Source of the DNA: Halpernia frigidisoli
GTDB lineage: Bacteria > Bacteroidota > Bacteroidia > Flavobacteriales > Weeksellaceae
NCBI RefSeq assembly: GCF_900113805.1
Contig: NZ_FOQT01000001.1
Coordinates: forward strand, 620,001 to 684,000
DNA length: 64,000 bases
Reading direction: 5' to 3'
How positions within the stretch are numbered: position 1 is the stretch's first letter; each line of letters begins with the position of its first letter. Shown piece after piece: positions 26,843 to 35,567 of the stretch. Below the pieces are notes generated by a model, which saw only the letters and a program-made list of their open reading frames with translations, made no database searches and was not told the DNA's origin. The translations under genes were made by a program, and so were the position numbers.

Positions 26843-27229
26843 TTGTCCACAATCGTAAAACCTTTCATCGAACCGGAAATTTTAAAACAAGTTCAAAGCG
26901 AAATTGCAGTTGAGCAACAAGTAATTGTGCACTGTTGTTTTAAAAATAATTTTGCGTTCGGAATGTTGATCAGGATTTGGCAAACAACGTATCTTTTTGA
27001 TACCCAATCTTCCCACAGAAGTAAATTACTTTTTGCCGATAATATTTGTTTTAATCCCAATTGGATGGAAGTTCCGTTAGTTGAAGATTATTGGTTTACG
27101 CTCATATTTTCCGGACTTCCAAAAGACTGCACTTTTTTTGATTTTGCTGAAATTATTCCGGAAAGTGGCGGCTTTTATGTGCCGAAGATTGAAAGAAATA
27201 AAACGGATGTTTACAGCATAGAAATTTAA
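26843..27229 (+). CDS. unknown small protein with TTG start
   Basis: A 128-residue protein I do not recognise. The only plausible start is the TTG at 26843, 21 bases after mqo, and the next Met is deep inside. It begins STIVKPFIEPEILKQVQ. There is no signal peptide or membrane helix; it is rich in aromatic residues and Cys (VHCCFKNNFAFG, FDTQSSHRSKLLF, SGLPKDC). The close spacing suggests co-transcription with mqo. No function can be given. Confidence 0.65.
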   Translation: MSTIVKPFIEPEILKQVQSEIAVEQQVIVHCCFKNNFAFGMLIRIWQTTYLFDTQSSHRSKLLFADNICFNPNWMEVPLVEDYWFTLIFSGLPKDCTFFDFAEIIPESGGFYVPKIERNKTDVYSIEI

Positions 27230-27242
27230 AGTATTGTATTTT

Positions 27243-27863
27243 ATGAAAAATATTTTGAACTTATTATTGTCATTAATTATAATTTCCTGCGCTACACCTA
27301 ACAAAAAATCTGAAATAAACGATATTCAAAAGTTTCAAAATGATTTAAATAATGAATATCAAAACCCAAACGAAACACCTTTGCGTGGCGAAAATTTTAA
27401 AAATTTCACAGTTCATCCTTTCTTTCCAATTAATTTAAAATATAGAGTTGTAGCCAATTTCACTAAACTTTCAAATATTCCAAGTTTTGAGTTTCCAACA
27501 AGTTCCGGAAAGACTAAAACCTACAAAGCCTACGGAAAAGCAACATTTAAATTAGATGGGAAAAATTATATTTTAACTCTTTATCAAAGTCAGGATTTAA
27601 TGAAGAAAGAAGGTTTTGAAGATTATCTTTTTCTACCCTTTCATGATTTAACAAATACGCATGAAACCTACGGCGGCGGTAAATATCTGGATTTAAGGAT
27701 TCCAAAATCAAATAAAATTATTTTAGATTTCAACAAGTCTTATCAACCATATTGTGCTTATAATCCCTACGATTACAATTGTCCAATTGTGCCCGAAGAA
27801 AACAGATTGCCGGTAAGAATTGAAGCTGGCGTGAAATATTTGAACACCTATTTTAACCATTAA
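27243..27863 (+). CDS. DUF1684 family lipoprotein
   Basis: A 206-residue protein of the DUF1684 family, of unknown function. The ATG at 27243 is preferred to a TTG 9 bases upstream because it gives a clean lipoprotein signal (MKNILNLLLSLIIISC, Cys16). Family features are YRVVANFTKL, GKTKTYKAYGKATFKL, a central LPFHDLTN-HETYGGGKYLDL segment, and CAYNPYDYNCPIVPEENRLPV with two Cys. It is 13 bases after the previous small gene, likely the end of an mqo-led unit. Confidence 0.88.
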   Translation: MKNILNLLLSLIIISCATPNKKSEINDIQKFQNDLNNEYQNPNETPLRGENFKNFTVHPFFPINLKYRVVANFTKLSNIPSFEFPTSSGKTKTYKAYGKATFKLDGKNYILTLYQSQDLMKKEGFEDYLFLPFHDLTNTHETYGGGKYLDLRIPKSNKIILDFNKSYQPYCAYNPYDYNCPIVPEENRLPVRIEAGVKYLNTYFNH

Positions 27864-27915
27864 AATTTTAAGAAAAATTTAAACCTATTTACTTTCCATT
27901 ATACTTTCACTTCGG

Positions 27916-27923
27916 TACATTTG
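27916..27923 (+). promoter_or_regulatory. promoter -7 element of the SDR gene
   Basis: TACATTTG, match to TAnnTTTG, 20 bases before the ATG. Confidence 0.55.
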
Positions 27924-27943
27924 AATAAATATTATAAAATAAA

Positions 27944-28753
27944 ATGGAAATTTCCCTTAAAAATCAAGTAGCCATTATTACCGGTTCATCAAGTGGGATC
28001 GGCGCTGGAATTGCTAAATCTATGGCAGAATCTGGCGCAACCGTAATTATCAATTATCCTTTTGACGGCGCGCTTTCACAAGCACAAGAAGTTTTAAAAG
28101 AAATTACCGATGCGGGCGGAAAAGGGATGCTTTGTATGTGCGATGTTTCCAAAGAAGATCAGGTTATAAAAATGTTTGAAGACGTCGTTGCAGCCTACGG
28201 AACTGTCGATATTTTAGTGAATAATGCTGGTGTTCAAAAAGATTCAAAATTTGAGGAAATGACTTTAGACCAATGGAATATGGTTATCGGAATCAATTTG
28301 ACTGGTCAATTTCTTTGCGCGCGTGAAGCCGTAAAAGTCTTTAAAAAGCGTGGCATCGATACTTCACGTTCTGTAGCTTGTGGAAAAATCATTCATATTT
28401 CTTCCGTTCACGAAATTATTCCCTGGGCAGGTCACGCCAATTATGCGTCCAGTAAAGGTGCAATCAGAATGATGATGCAGACTTTGGCACAGGAATTTGG
28501 TGCGGATAAAATCCGCGTCAACTCAATTTGTCCGGGTGCCATTCAAACAAATATAAATAAAGATGCGTGGCAAACGCCGGAAGCATTGAGTTCTTTGATG
28601 TCATTAATTCCTTACAACAGAATCGGTCAGCCAAAAGATATTGGTAATTTGGCAGTGTTTTTAGCGAGCGACGCCTCCGATTATATTACCGGCGCAAGTA
28701 TATTTATTGACGGTGGAATGACCACTTTTGAGAGTTTTTCTGAAAATGGTTAG
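27944..28753 (+). CDS. short-chain dehydrogenase, probable glucose 1-dehydrogenase
   Basis: NAD(P)-dependent short-chain dehydrogenase of 269 residues. The cofactor motif GSSSGIGAGIAKSM is near residue 13, NNAG near 88, and the catalytic Ser-Tyr-Lys set is in HISSVHEIIPWAGHANYASSKGA. The overall pattern (FDGALSQAQEVLKEI, ASDYITGASIFIDGGMT) resembles glucose 1-dehydrogenases. The nearby GH63-like glucosidase, which could release glucose, supports a sugar role. The substrate is inferred. A copy of the dispersed repeat begins 9 bases after its stop. Confidence 0.85.
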   Translation: MEISLKNQVAIITGSSSGIGAGIAKSMAESGATVIINYPFDGALSQAQEVLKEITDAGGKGMLCMCDVSKEDQVIKMFEDVVAAYGTVDILVNNAGVQKDSKFEEMTLDQWNMVIGINLTGQFLCAREAVKVFKKRGIDTSRSVACGKIIHISSVHEIIPWAGHANYASSKGAIRMMMQTLAQEFGADKIRVNSICPGAIQTNINKDAWQTPEALSSLMSLIPYNRIGQPKDIGNLAVFLASDASDYITGASIFIDGGMTTFESFSENG

Positions 28754-28761
28754 AATTTTTT

Positions 28762-28868
28762 GGGCGCCTTAATCCGTCTTCCGTTCCCAATCTTTTTGCT
28801 TCGAAATTTTTTTTATAATTAGAACTGATTTGTAAGCAAAAAGGATTTCCACTCAAGCCGGGGCGCAA
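28762..28868 (-). repeat. dispersed structured repeat, copy E
   Basis: On the minus strand: TTGCGCCCCGGCTTGAG, GGAAATCCTTTTTGC, AT-rich loop, GCAAAAAGATTGGGAACGG, GGCGCCC. The ends are of the GCGCC type, as in copy B. It lacks the roughly 35-base tail of copies A-D. It lies between the SDR gene and the broken RAYT gene. Confidence 0.85.
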
Positions 28869-28892
28869 GTGAAGTTCAAAAAAGAAAAAAAT

Positions 28893-29381
28893 ATGGCGCA
28901 TAAAATCCACAAACAATATCGATTATCTGGCTTTGATTATTCGTCAAACAATGGCTATTTTATCACGATAGATACAAAAAATAGAGTTCATTTTTTTGGA
29001 TAAATTAAAAATTAAGAAATGTATTTTACAGAAATAGGATTATTTTTAGAGGAAAATTTTAAAACCATAAATGATAAACTTGATTTCATTAATTTTCATG
29101 AATTTATAATAATGGCTGGTCACTTACATTTTATTGCAGTAATTAATCAAAATGAAGAAAGAGAATATCAGTTTCCTGTCGGCATTCAACCTTTAATTTC
29201 AAAGTCGATCTCTTCTTTTGTTAACCAGTTAAAAGGAACTGTTACCAAATGGTGTAGAAACAATGGTTTTAAAGATTTTGCCTGGCAAATTAAATTTCAC
29301 GACAGAATTATCAGAGATGAAGAGGAATATAAAGCCATCAGATTTTACATCAAAAATAATATAAAAAACTGGAAATCGTAA
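28893..29381 (+). pseudogene. REP-associated tyrosine transposase (RAYT, Y1_Tnp), two in-frame stops
   Basis: Y1/HUH transposase of the type that handles REP sequences. Codons from the ATG at 28893 read MAHKIHKQYRLSGFDYSS and GYFITIDTKNRVHFFG, then TAA (29001), I-K-N, TAA (29013), and in the same frame MYFTEIGLFLEENF onward. The HUH pair is HLH in IIMAGHLHFI, and the candidate catalytic Tyr is in IRFYIKNN after IIRDEEEY, as in RAYTs. Without the stops it would be about 162 residues, slightly short for the family. Two nonsense codons in one frame suggest a decayed gene rather than a sequencing slip. The downstream piece (29019-29381) keeps both catalytic motifs but lacks the first strand. Its stop codon overlaps a REP-like inverted pair. 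Confidence 0.82.
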
Positions 29382-29441
29382 GAACGCTGCCTTTGGCGCG
29401 TTGAGAGTAATAAACGAACGCGCCAAAGGCGGCGTTCCTAC
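29378..29441. repeat. inverted pair of REP-like sequences (BIME)
   Basis: Two 25-base arms, 29378-29402 and 29417-29441, inverted with two mismatches and a 14-base spacer. The second arm read on the minus strand is GTAG followed by GAACGCCGCCTTTGGCGCG, which itself folds as CGCC-TTT-GGCG with a one-base bulge. GTAG plus a bulged hairpin is the REP layout recognised by RAYT proteins. The first arm starts GTAAG and overlaps the RAYT stop codon. Confidence 0.8.
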
Positions 29442-29457
29442 AAATAAAAAAATAAAA

Positions 29458-32103
29458 ATGACCGAAGAACAAAAACGCCTTTCTGATATTTCTTGGAAAA
29501 AATACGGACCTTATGTAAGCAACAGAGAATGGGGTTTGGTGCGAGAAGATTACAGCGCAGATGGTGACGCCTGGAATTATACCACTTATTTTTCCGCAGA
29601 ATCCACCACATACAGATGGGGAGAAGAAGGCATTTGTGGCATTTGTGATGATCAGCAATTAATAGTTTTTTCAGTTGGCTTTTGGAATAAAAAAGATCAG
29701 ATCATAAAAGAAAGATTGTTTGGACTTTCAAATTCTCAGGGCAATCATGGCGAAGATGTGAAGGAATATTACTATTATCTGGATAATACACCGACGCATT
29801 CTTACATGAAAATGCTTTATAAATATCCCCAAAAAGCCTTTCCATATGAAGATTTAATTGCGAAAAATGCAGCCGCTGGAAAAGAAGATCCTGAATATGA
29901 ATTGATCGACACAAGAATTTTTGATCAAAACGAATATTTTGATATTTTTATTGAATATGTGAAAAGTTCGCCGGACGATATTTTAATAAAATTAACGGTT
30001 ACAAATAAATCAAAAACGGAAGGGCCTTTAATTTTGCTCCCCACACTTTGGTTCAGAAATACCTGGAATTGGGGTTATGACGATTATAAACCTGAACTCT
30101 CATTAGAAAAGGAAAATCAAATCAAAATTGGTCATAAAAGTGTAAAGTTAAAAAATCTCTATTCAAACACTTCTGCAAAAACACTTTTCTGCGATAATGA
30201 AACAAATGATAAAAAAGTTTACCATTCGCCAAATACCTCACAATATTGCAAAGACGGCGTCAATGATTTTATTTTAAATAAAGATGAAAGTGCGATAAAT
30301 CCTGAAAATAGAGGGACAAAAGTTGCTTTTTTAATTGATGAAAATTTTACTGCTTTAGAAACAAAAACTTTTGAATTTCGACTTTCTGAAGAAGATTTAC
30401 AAAACCCTTTTGAAGATTTTGAAAAGTTATTTAACATCAGACAAAATGAAGCGGACGAATTTTATGAAGAAATTCAAAAAGGTATTACCAGCGAAGATGA
30501 AAAACTCGTGCAAAGACAGGCTTTTGCGGGTTTACTTTGGAGTAAACAATTTTACCATTATAATGTTGAAAAATGGCTTAAAGGCGATCCAGCTGAAGTG
30601 AAACCGCCAGATAAGAGAAAAAAAGCGAGAAATTCTGACTGGCAAAATTTCAATGCGTCTGATATTATTTCAATGCCTGACAAGTGGGAATATCCGTGGT
30701 TTGCTACGTGGGATCTGGCTTTTCACGCGATTAGTTTTGCTTTAATTGATCCAGATTTTGCAAAACATCAGCTAAAATTATTGACACTTGAATGGTTTAT
30801 GCATCCAAACGGACAATTGCCGGCTTATGAATGGAATTTCTCTGACGTAAATCCGCCAGTTCACGCGTGGTCTGCATTTCGGGTTTTTAAAATTGATGAA
30901 GTTTTAAAAGGGAAACCTGATCTTGAATTTTTGGAAGGTATTTTTCAAAAATTATTGATGAACTTCACTTGGTGGGTCAATAAGAAAGATGAAAATGGTA
31001 ATAATATATTTCAAGGTGGTTTTCTTGGTTTGGATAATATTGGTATTTTTGATAGAAGTCAGAAACTGCCAGACGGTCAAAGTTTAGAGCAAGCAGACGG
31101 AACGAGCTGGATGGCGATGTTTTCTCTAAATATGATGCGTATTGCGATGGAGCTTTCGCTTTATAATAAAGTTTATGAAGATATGGCGACCCGCTTTTTT
31201 GAGCATTTTCTTAGTATAGCGAAAGCGCTTGCCAATATGGGCGAAGATAGCTTTGGTCTGTGGGATGAGCAGGATCAGTTTTTTTACAACGCTTTAATGC
31301 AAAACGGAAATTGTTCGTTTTTACGATTAAGGACAATTGTAGGCTTAATTCCTATGTTTGCCGTTGAAGTTATCGACGACGAAATGCTGCAAAAATTACC
31401 TAAATTTAAAGAACGCATGCAATGGATTCTGGAAAATAAACCGGAACTCGCAGCGCTTGTTTCTCACTGGGAAGTGAAGGGCGAAGGCGGCAAACATTTG
31501 CTTAGTTTGCTTCGTGGTCACCGTTTGAAAAAATTGCTAAGCAGAATGCTGGATGAGAAAGAGTTTTTAGGTGAATATGGCGTCCGAGCTTTAAGTAAAA
31601 TATATGAAGAAAATCCTTTTAAAATAAATCTGGATGGTAAAGATTTTTCCGTAAAATACCTTCCTGCGGAAAGCGACAGTTATATGTTCGGCGGCAACAG
31701 CAACTGGCGCGGACCGATTTGGTTTCCTGTAAATTTTTTAATTATTGAAAGTTTGCAACGTTTTTTCTTTTATTATAGTCCGGATTTTAAAGTGGAATAT
31801 CCTACGGGAAGTGGTGAACATTTTGATTTGGACGAAATTGCAACTTCTTTAGGAGACCGTTTAAAAAGTATTTTTCTAAAAGGTAAAGATGGTAAAAGAG
31901 TTTTCAACAGTCAATATCCAAGATTTCAGGAAGACCCGGATTTTCAAGATTATATTTTATTTTATGAATATTTCCACGGAGATACCGGTCGTGGAGTGGG
32001 CGCATCTCACCAAACTGGCTGGACATCGGTTGTAGCAAAACTATTGCAACCCCGTATGTCAGAATTTAAAATGGATAAAGCGGAAACAGAATCACCGAAA
32101 TAA
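29458..32103 (+). CDS. GH63-like glucosidase (MGH1-type glycoside hydrolase)
   Basis: Large alpha-glucosidase-like enzyme, 881 residues from the ATG at 29458. An upstream in-frame ATG-like start at 29401 is rejected because it would lie inside the REP pair. It has no signal peptide, so it is probably cytoplasmic. It has an N-terminal beta domain (about 1-350) and a C-terminal (alpha/alpha)6 barrel with PWFATWDLAFHAISFALIDP, MHPNGQLPAYEWNFSD, GTSWMAMFSLNMM and SNWRGPIWFPVNFLI. These fit bacterial and eukaryotic GH63-type proteins. Substrates of this bacterial branch are not certain; glucosylglycerate-like or oligosaccharide substrates are possible. The SDR gene upstream could use released glucose. 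Confidence 0.85.
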   Translation: MTEEQKRLSDISWKKYGPYVSNREWGLVREDYSADGDAWNYTTYFSAESTTYRWGEEGICGICDDQQLIVFSVGFWNKKDQIIKERLFGLSNSQGNHGEDVKEYYYYLDNTPTHSYMKMLYKYPQKAFPYEDLIAKNAAAGKEDPEYELIDTRIFDQNEYFDIFIEYVKSSPDDILIKLTVTNKSKTEGPLILLPTLWFRNTWNWGYDDYKPELSLEKENQIKIGHKSVKLKNLYSNTSAKTLFCDNETNDKKVYHSPNTSQYCKDGVNDFILNKDESAINPENRGTKVAFLIDENFTALETKTFEFRLSEEDLQNPFEDFEKLFNIRQNEADEFYEEIQKGITSEDEKLVQRQAFAGLLWSKQFYHYNVEKWLKGDPAEVKPPDKRKKARNSDWQNFNASDIISMPDKWEYPWFATWDLAFHAISFALIDPDFAKHQLKLLTLEWFMHPNGQLPAYEWNFSDVNPPVHAWSAFRVFKIDEVLKGKPDLEFLEGIFQKLLMNFTWWVNKKDENGNNIFQGGFLGLDNIGIFDRSQKLPDGQSLEQADGTSWMAMFSLNMMRIAMELSLYNKVYEDMATRFFEHFLSIAKALANMGEDSFGLWDEQDQFFYNALMQNGNCSFLRLRTIVGLIPMFAVEVIDDEMLQKLPKFKERMQWILENKPELAALVSHWEVKGEGGKHLLSLLRGHRLKKLLSRMLDEKEFLGEYGVRALSKIYEENPFKINLDGKDFSVKYLPAESDSYMFGGNSNWRGPIWFPVNFLIIESLQRFFFYYSPDFKVEYPTGSGEHFDLDEIATSLGDRLKSIFLKGKDGKRVFNSQYPRFQEDPDFQDYILFYEYFHGDTGRGVGASHQTGWTSVVAKLLQPRMSEFKMDKAETESPK

Positions 32104-32138
32104 AAAAATCCGTCTCATATTATATGGGACGGATTTTT
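32102..32138. terminator. terminator between GH63 and DUF4349 genes
   Basis: AAATCCGTC and GACGGATTT arms, with A run before and T run after, shared by two convergent genes. Confidence 0.88.
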
Positions 32139-32141
32139 AAG

Positions 32142-32987
32142 TTATTTTTTACGATTTTTCCACTTTCGCCAGAGAAATATAATGAATGGAATTATTAGTA
32201 AAAATGGCCAGAATGAAATTAAACCAAGAAAAAATCCCACAAAATTATTCCAGCCCTGCGCTAGAGAATCAAAGAATCTGCTGCCAAAACCAATTTTTGA
32301 CGTGATCGCATCTCTTGATTTTTCTTTAAATAAACTCAAATCTAACGTGCTTAAATTGACTCTGTCGTCTATAAATTTCAATCTGCCTTCGGAAACATCG
32401 ATTTCATCTTCCAAACCTCTTATTTTTTCCTGAATTTCCATCAGATCTTTTGTCGAATTTGCTCTTTTTAGTAAATCTCTGTATTTTTCTAAATAGATTT
32501 TCTTGTTTGCTAATTTTATTGAAACATCTGTGTATTCTTCTGTAACGTCGTCAGAAGAAATTTCTTTAGAAACCAACGAACCTAAATTTGAAGATAAAGA
32601 ACTTATTAATGGTTCAAAATTTTGATGTGGAACCCTAATCGTTAATCTAAGTTCGTCTCTGAAATCTGTGTTTTGAAAGTTTTCAGTTTGGATATAAGCA
32701 TTAAACTTTTTTAAAGATTCTGAAATTTTTGTCTGAGAATTTTTAATGTCTGAAACTTCAATTTCTACATATCCATTTTTGATAATTTTCTTCGGAATTA
32801 AATTACTTTTTTCATCAATTTGGTCGCTTTCAGACATAGGTGGAGGTGGAACCAGTTTATCCGAGTTTTCTGGTTGGATAACATCCATTAATTTCGCATT
32901 AACAGCAACTTCATTCTTATTTAAATTCTCACTTTTGTTACAATTCAAAAGGAAAAAACAGCAGATTAGTAAAATATAATTTCGCAT
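32142..32987 (-). CDS. DUF4349 lipoprotein
   Basis: A 281-residue protein of the DUF4349 family. The signal peptide ends in LLNC (Cys16), so it is a lipoprotein. The core runs from IIKNGYVEIEVSDIKNSQ through RLTIRVPHQNFEPLISSLSS and a long coiled coil (about 165-215, SIKLANKKIYLEKYRDLLKR to IRGLEDEIDVSEGRLKFID). A C-terminal membrane helix (FFLGLISFWPFLLIIPFIIFLW) and a basic tail follow. Function is unknown. It is 3 bases after the Mpo1-like gene and probably the last of a metG-led unit. Confidence 0.9.
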   Translation of the reverse strand: MRNYILLICCFFLLNCNKSENLNKNEVAVNAKLMDVIQPENSDKLVPPPPMSESDQIDEKSNLIPKKIIKNGYVEIEVSDIKNSQTKISESLKKFNAYIQTENFQNTDFRDELRLTIRVPHQNFEPLISSLSSNLGSLVSKEISSDDVTEEYTDVSIKLANKKIYLEKYRDLLKRANSTKDLMEIQEKIRGLEDEIDVSEGRLKFIDDRVNLSTLDLSLFKEKSRDAITSKIGFGSRFFDSLAQGWNNFVGFFLGLISFWPFLLIIPFIIFLWRKWKNRKK

Positions 32988-32990
32988 TTT

Positions 32991-33464
32991 TTAATACTTA
33001 ATATTGCACTTTTTTAAAATAAAACTCAACAACCAAATTGGTCCAACTAAAAGAAATTGTAAGTCTTTTAAAAAACTTGGTTTTTTACCCTCAATTTTAT
33101 GTCCGTAAAATTGACCGATCCAGGATAAAACAAATATTGTCAGAAAAACAATCCAGGAATCTGATCTGAAATTAATATTTATGTGAAAAATTATAAACTC
33201 GAAAATAAACATTATGAAAACCATGATCAGTGCAATTTTCCATGATAGTCTGAAATAAAAAATACTTACCAGTGCGATTGCAAGTAAAGTTATAATACTT
33301 ATAAAACCAAAATATTCGATCAAAATATGAGGCGAAGGAATTAACGAAATAAATCCTAAAATGCTGAAAAAAATCAATGGCACACAAATCCAGTGAATAA
33401 TTTTATTTTTTGGATTTTGATGACTTTCTGCATATTCAGCAAAAAGAAAATCTACTTTTTTCAT
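32991..33464 (-). CDS. Mpo1-like (DUF962) membrane protein
   Basis: Member of the DUF962/YGL010w family; yeast Mpo1 is an Fe-dependent dioxygenase of 2-hydroxy fatty acids. The ATG at 33464 (MKKVDFLFAEYAESHQ) is chosen over one 33 bases upstream because it matches the family N terminus; this gives 157 residues. HQNPKNKIIHWICVP carries the conserved His residues, followed by three or four membrane helices and GWIGQFYGHKIEGKKPSF-like ending WIGQFYGHKIEGKKP. The fatty-acid role in this organism is inferred. It lies 39 bases after metG. Confidence 0.88.
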   Translation of the reverse strand: MKKVDFLFAEYAESHQNPKNKIIHWICVPLIFFSILGFISLIPSPHILIEYFGFISIITLLAIALVSIFYFRLSWKIALIMVFIMFIFEFIIFHININFRSDSWIVFLTIFVLSWIGQFYGHKIEGKKPSFLKDLQFLLVGPIWLLSFILKKCNIKY

Positions 33465-33503
33465 TGTAAATATTTTTAACTTTAAGTAAAAGATCAAATA
33501 TTT

Positions 33504-35537
33504 TTAGCTGATCTCAATTCCATTTTCCACTTTCACTTCCGGCTTTACAAAAGCCAGTTTGCCGTTATCTTTTGTAGTCAATAAAAGCATTCCTTGAGAT
33601 TCTATTCCACGGATTTTTCTTGGTGCTAAATTTAATAAAATCATCACTTGTTTTCCCACACATTCTTCCGGCGTAAAACTTTCTGCAACGCCAGAAACTA
33701 CAGTTCTAACGTCAACGCCTGTATCAACAGAAAACTTTAATAATTTATCGGCTTTTTCAACTTTTTCTGCCGTTAAGATTGTAGCGGTTCTAAGATCAAT
33801 TTTTGTAAAATCATCATATTGAATTTCGTCCTTCATTGGGTTTGCTTTTAAATTGGTTTTTTTGTTGGATTGTTTGGTATTTTCTAATTTCTGAATCTGA
33901 AATTCTATTGTTTCATCTTCAATTTTAGAAAATAAAAGTGAAGCTTCATTTATTTTATGTCCGGTTTTTAAAAGTACATTATGACTTTCAACTTCCTGCC
34001 ACGTTAGTTTTTCAGAATTAAACATTTTTAATAATTTCTCTGAACTAAATGGTAAAAATGGTTCACAAATTTGCGCTAAACCTGCAGCAATTTGTATCGC
34101 AACAAATAGAGAATTTGCAGCTTTTTCTTCATCGACTTTAATGGTTTTCCAGGGTTCTTCAATCTGTAAATATTGATTTCCAAAACGCGCCAAATTCATC
34201 ATTGCAGAAAGCGCATTTCTAAATTCAAATTTGGTTAAAAATTGATCGACTTCTGTTGCGGCTTTTGATATTTCATTTAGTTCAATGGCGTTTTCATTAC
34301 CAGCAGGAATTATGCCTTCATAAAATTTATTAATTAAAACCGCGACACGGTTAATAAAATTACCAAAAATGCCGACTAGTTCAGAATTATTTTTGGTTTG
34401 AAAATCTTTCCATGTAAAATTATTATCTTTAGTTTCAGGTGCCGAAGAAAGTAAAGCGTAGCGCAAAACATCCTGTTGACCCGGAAATTCTTCCACATAT
34501 TCATGCGCCCAAACTGCCCAGTTTCTTGATGTTGAAATTTTATCGTTTTCAAGGTTTAAAAACTCAAAAGCAGGAACATTTGTTGGCATTTTATAATCGC
34601 CGTGCGCTTTCATCATTGCCGGAAAAATGATGCAATGAAAAACAATATTGTCTTTTCCGATGAAATGAACCAATTCAGAATCATCGCTTTGCCAATAATC
34701 TTTCCAGTTTTTACCGGTTTTTTCTGCCCATTCCTGAGTGAAAGAAATATAACCAATTGGCGCATCGAACCAAACATAAAGCACTTTTCCTTCTGCATTT
34801 GGCAAAGGAACAGGAACACCCCAATTTAAATCACGCGTCATGGCTCGGGGTTTTAAACCATCATTAAGCCAGGATTTTACTTGTCCGTAAACATTGGTTT
34901 TCCAATCATCTTTATGACCTTCTATGATCCATTTATTTAAAAACTCTTCGTAATCATTTAAAGGCAAATACCAGTTTTTAGTTTCTTTTAAAACAGGTTT
35001 ATTTCCACTCAACATGGAGCGCGGATTGATCAGTTCTGAAGGTGAAAGGGTAGTTCCGCATTTTTCACATTGATCGCCGTACGCATTTTCATTGCCACAA
35101 TTTGGACAAGTTCCTACGATGTAGCGGTCTGCTAAAAATTCATTGGCTTCTTCATCAAAATATTGCTCAGAAACTTCTTCGGTGAATTTATCCTTGTTAT
35201 ATAAGGTTGTAAAGAAATCTTGTGAAACCTGTTTGTGTTTTTTAGAAGTCGTTCTGGAATATTCATCAAAAGAAATCCCCAGATCTGAAAAAGATTTTTT
35301 TATGATCGTGTGATACTGATCGACAATATCCTGCGGTGTAACGCCTTCTTTCTTTGCTCGAATTGTAATAGGAATGCCGTGTTCATCAGAGCCACAAATA
35401 AATGCAACCTCTTTTCCCATTCTTCTTTCAAACCTTGCGTAGACATCTGCAGGAATGTAAACACCGGCAAGGTGGCCAATATGGACAGGTCCGTTTGCAT
35501 AAGGAAGAGCCGCAGTAATTAATCTTTTATGATTCAT
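33504..35537 (-). CDS. metG: methionine--tRNA ligase
   Basis: Charges tRNA-Met. It has 677 residues, the long form with a C-terminal tRNA-binding domain. The HIGH motif is in YANGPVHIGHLAG (13-25). The zinc knuckle CPNCG and CEKCG places it in the four-Cys class. The KMSKS loop reads KISTSRNWAVW, a variant I recall as usual in this phylum. After a Lys-rich linker, the C-terminal OB domain starts at DFTKIDLRTATI. It leads a probable three-gene unit with the Mpo1-like and DUF4349 genes. Confidence 0.97.
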   Translation of the reverse strand: MNHKRLITAALPYANGPVHIGHLAGVYIPADVYARFERRMGKEVAFICGSDEHGIPITIRAKKEGVTPQDIVDQYHTIIKKSFSDLGISFDEYSRTTSKKHKQVSQDFFTTLYNKDKFTEEVSEQYFDEEANEFLADRYIVGTCPNCGNENAYGDQCEKCGTTLSPSELINPRSMLSGNKPVLKETKNWYLPLNDYEEFLNKWIIEGHKDDWKTNVYGQVKSWLNDGLKPRAMTRDLNWGVPVPLPNAEGKVLYVWFDAPIGYISFTQEWAEKTGKNWKDYWQSDDSELVHFIGKDNIVFHCIIFPAMMKAHGDYKMPTNVPAFEFLNLENDKISTSRNWAVWAHEYVEEFPGQQDVLRYALLSSAPETKDNNFTWKDFQTKNNSELVGIFGNFINRVAVLINKFYEGIIPAGNENAIELNEISKAATEVDQFLTKFEFRNALSAMMNLARFGNQYLQIEEPWKTIKVDEEKAANSLFVAIQIAAGLAQICEPFLPFSSEKLLKMFNSEKLTWQEVESHNVLLKTGHKINEASLLFSKIEDETIEFQIQKLENTKQSNKKTNLKANPMKDEIQYDDFTKIDLRTATILTAEKVEKADKLLKFSVDTGVDVRTVVSGVAESFTPEECVGKQVMILLNLAPRKIRGIESQGMLLLTTKDNGKLAFVKPEVKVENGIEIS

Positions 35538-35559
35538 TTTTTGAGAATAATATTATATG

Positions 35560-35567
35560 CAAATATA
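35560..35567 (-). promoter_or_regulatory. metG promoter -7 element
   Basis: TATATTTG on the minus strand, exact match to TAnnTTTG, 22 bases upstream of the metG ATG. Confidence 0.6.

Noticed and set aside
28762-29441. Intact insertion sequence or composite transposon
   Set aside because: No terminal inverted repeats, target duplication or intact transposase; the Y1 gene has two stop codons, and the flanking repeats are of two different types.
29401-29457. Earlier in-frame start for the GH63-like gene
   Set aside because: The added residues would be encoded by the REP hairpin; homology-like sequence begins at the ATG at 29458.
33504-35537. KISTS in place of KMSKS in MetG as a sign of an inactive enzyme
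   Set aside because: The variant loop is, from memory, usual in this phylum, and all other motifs, including the zinc knuckle, are intact.
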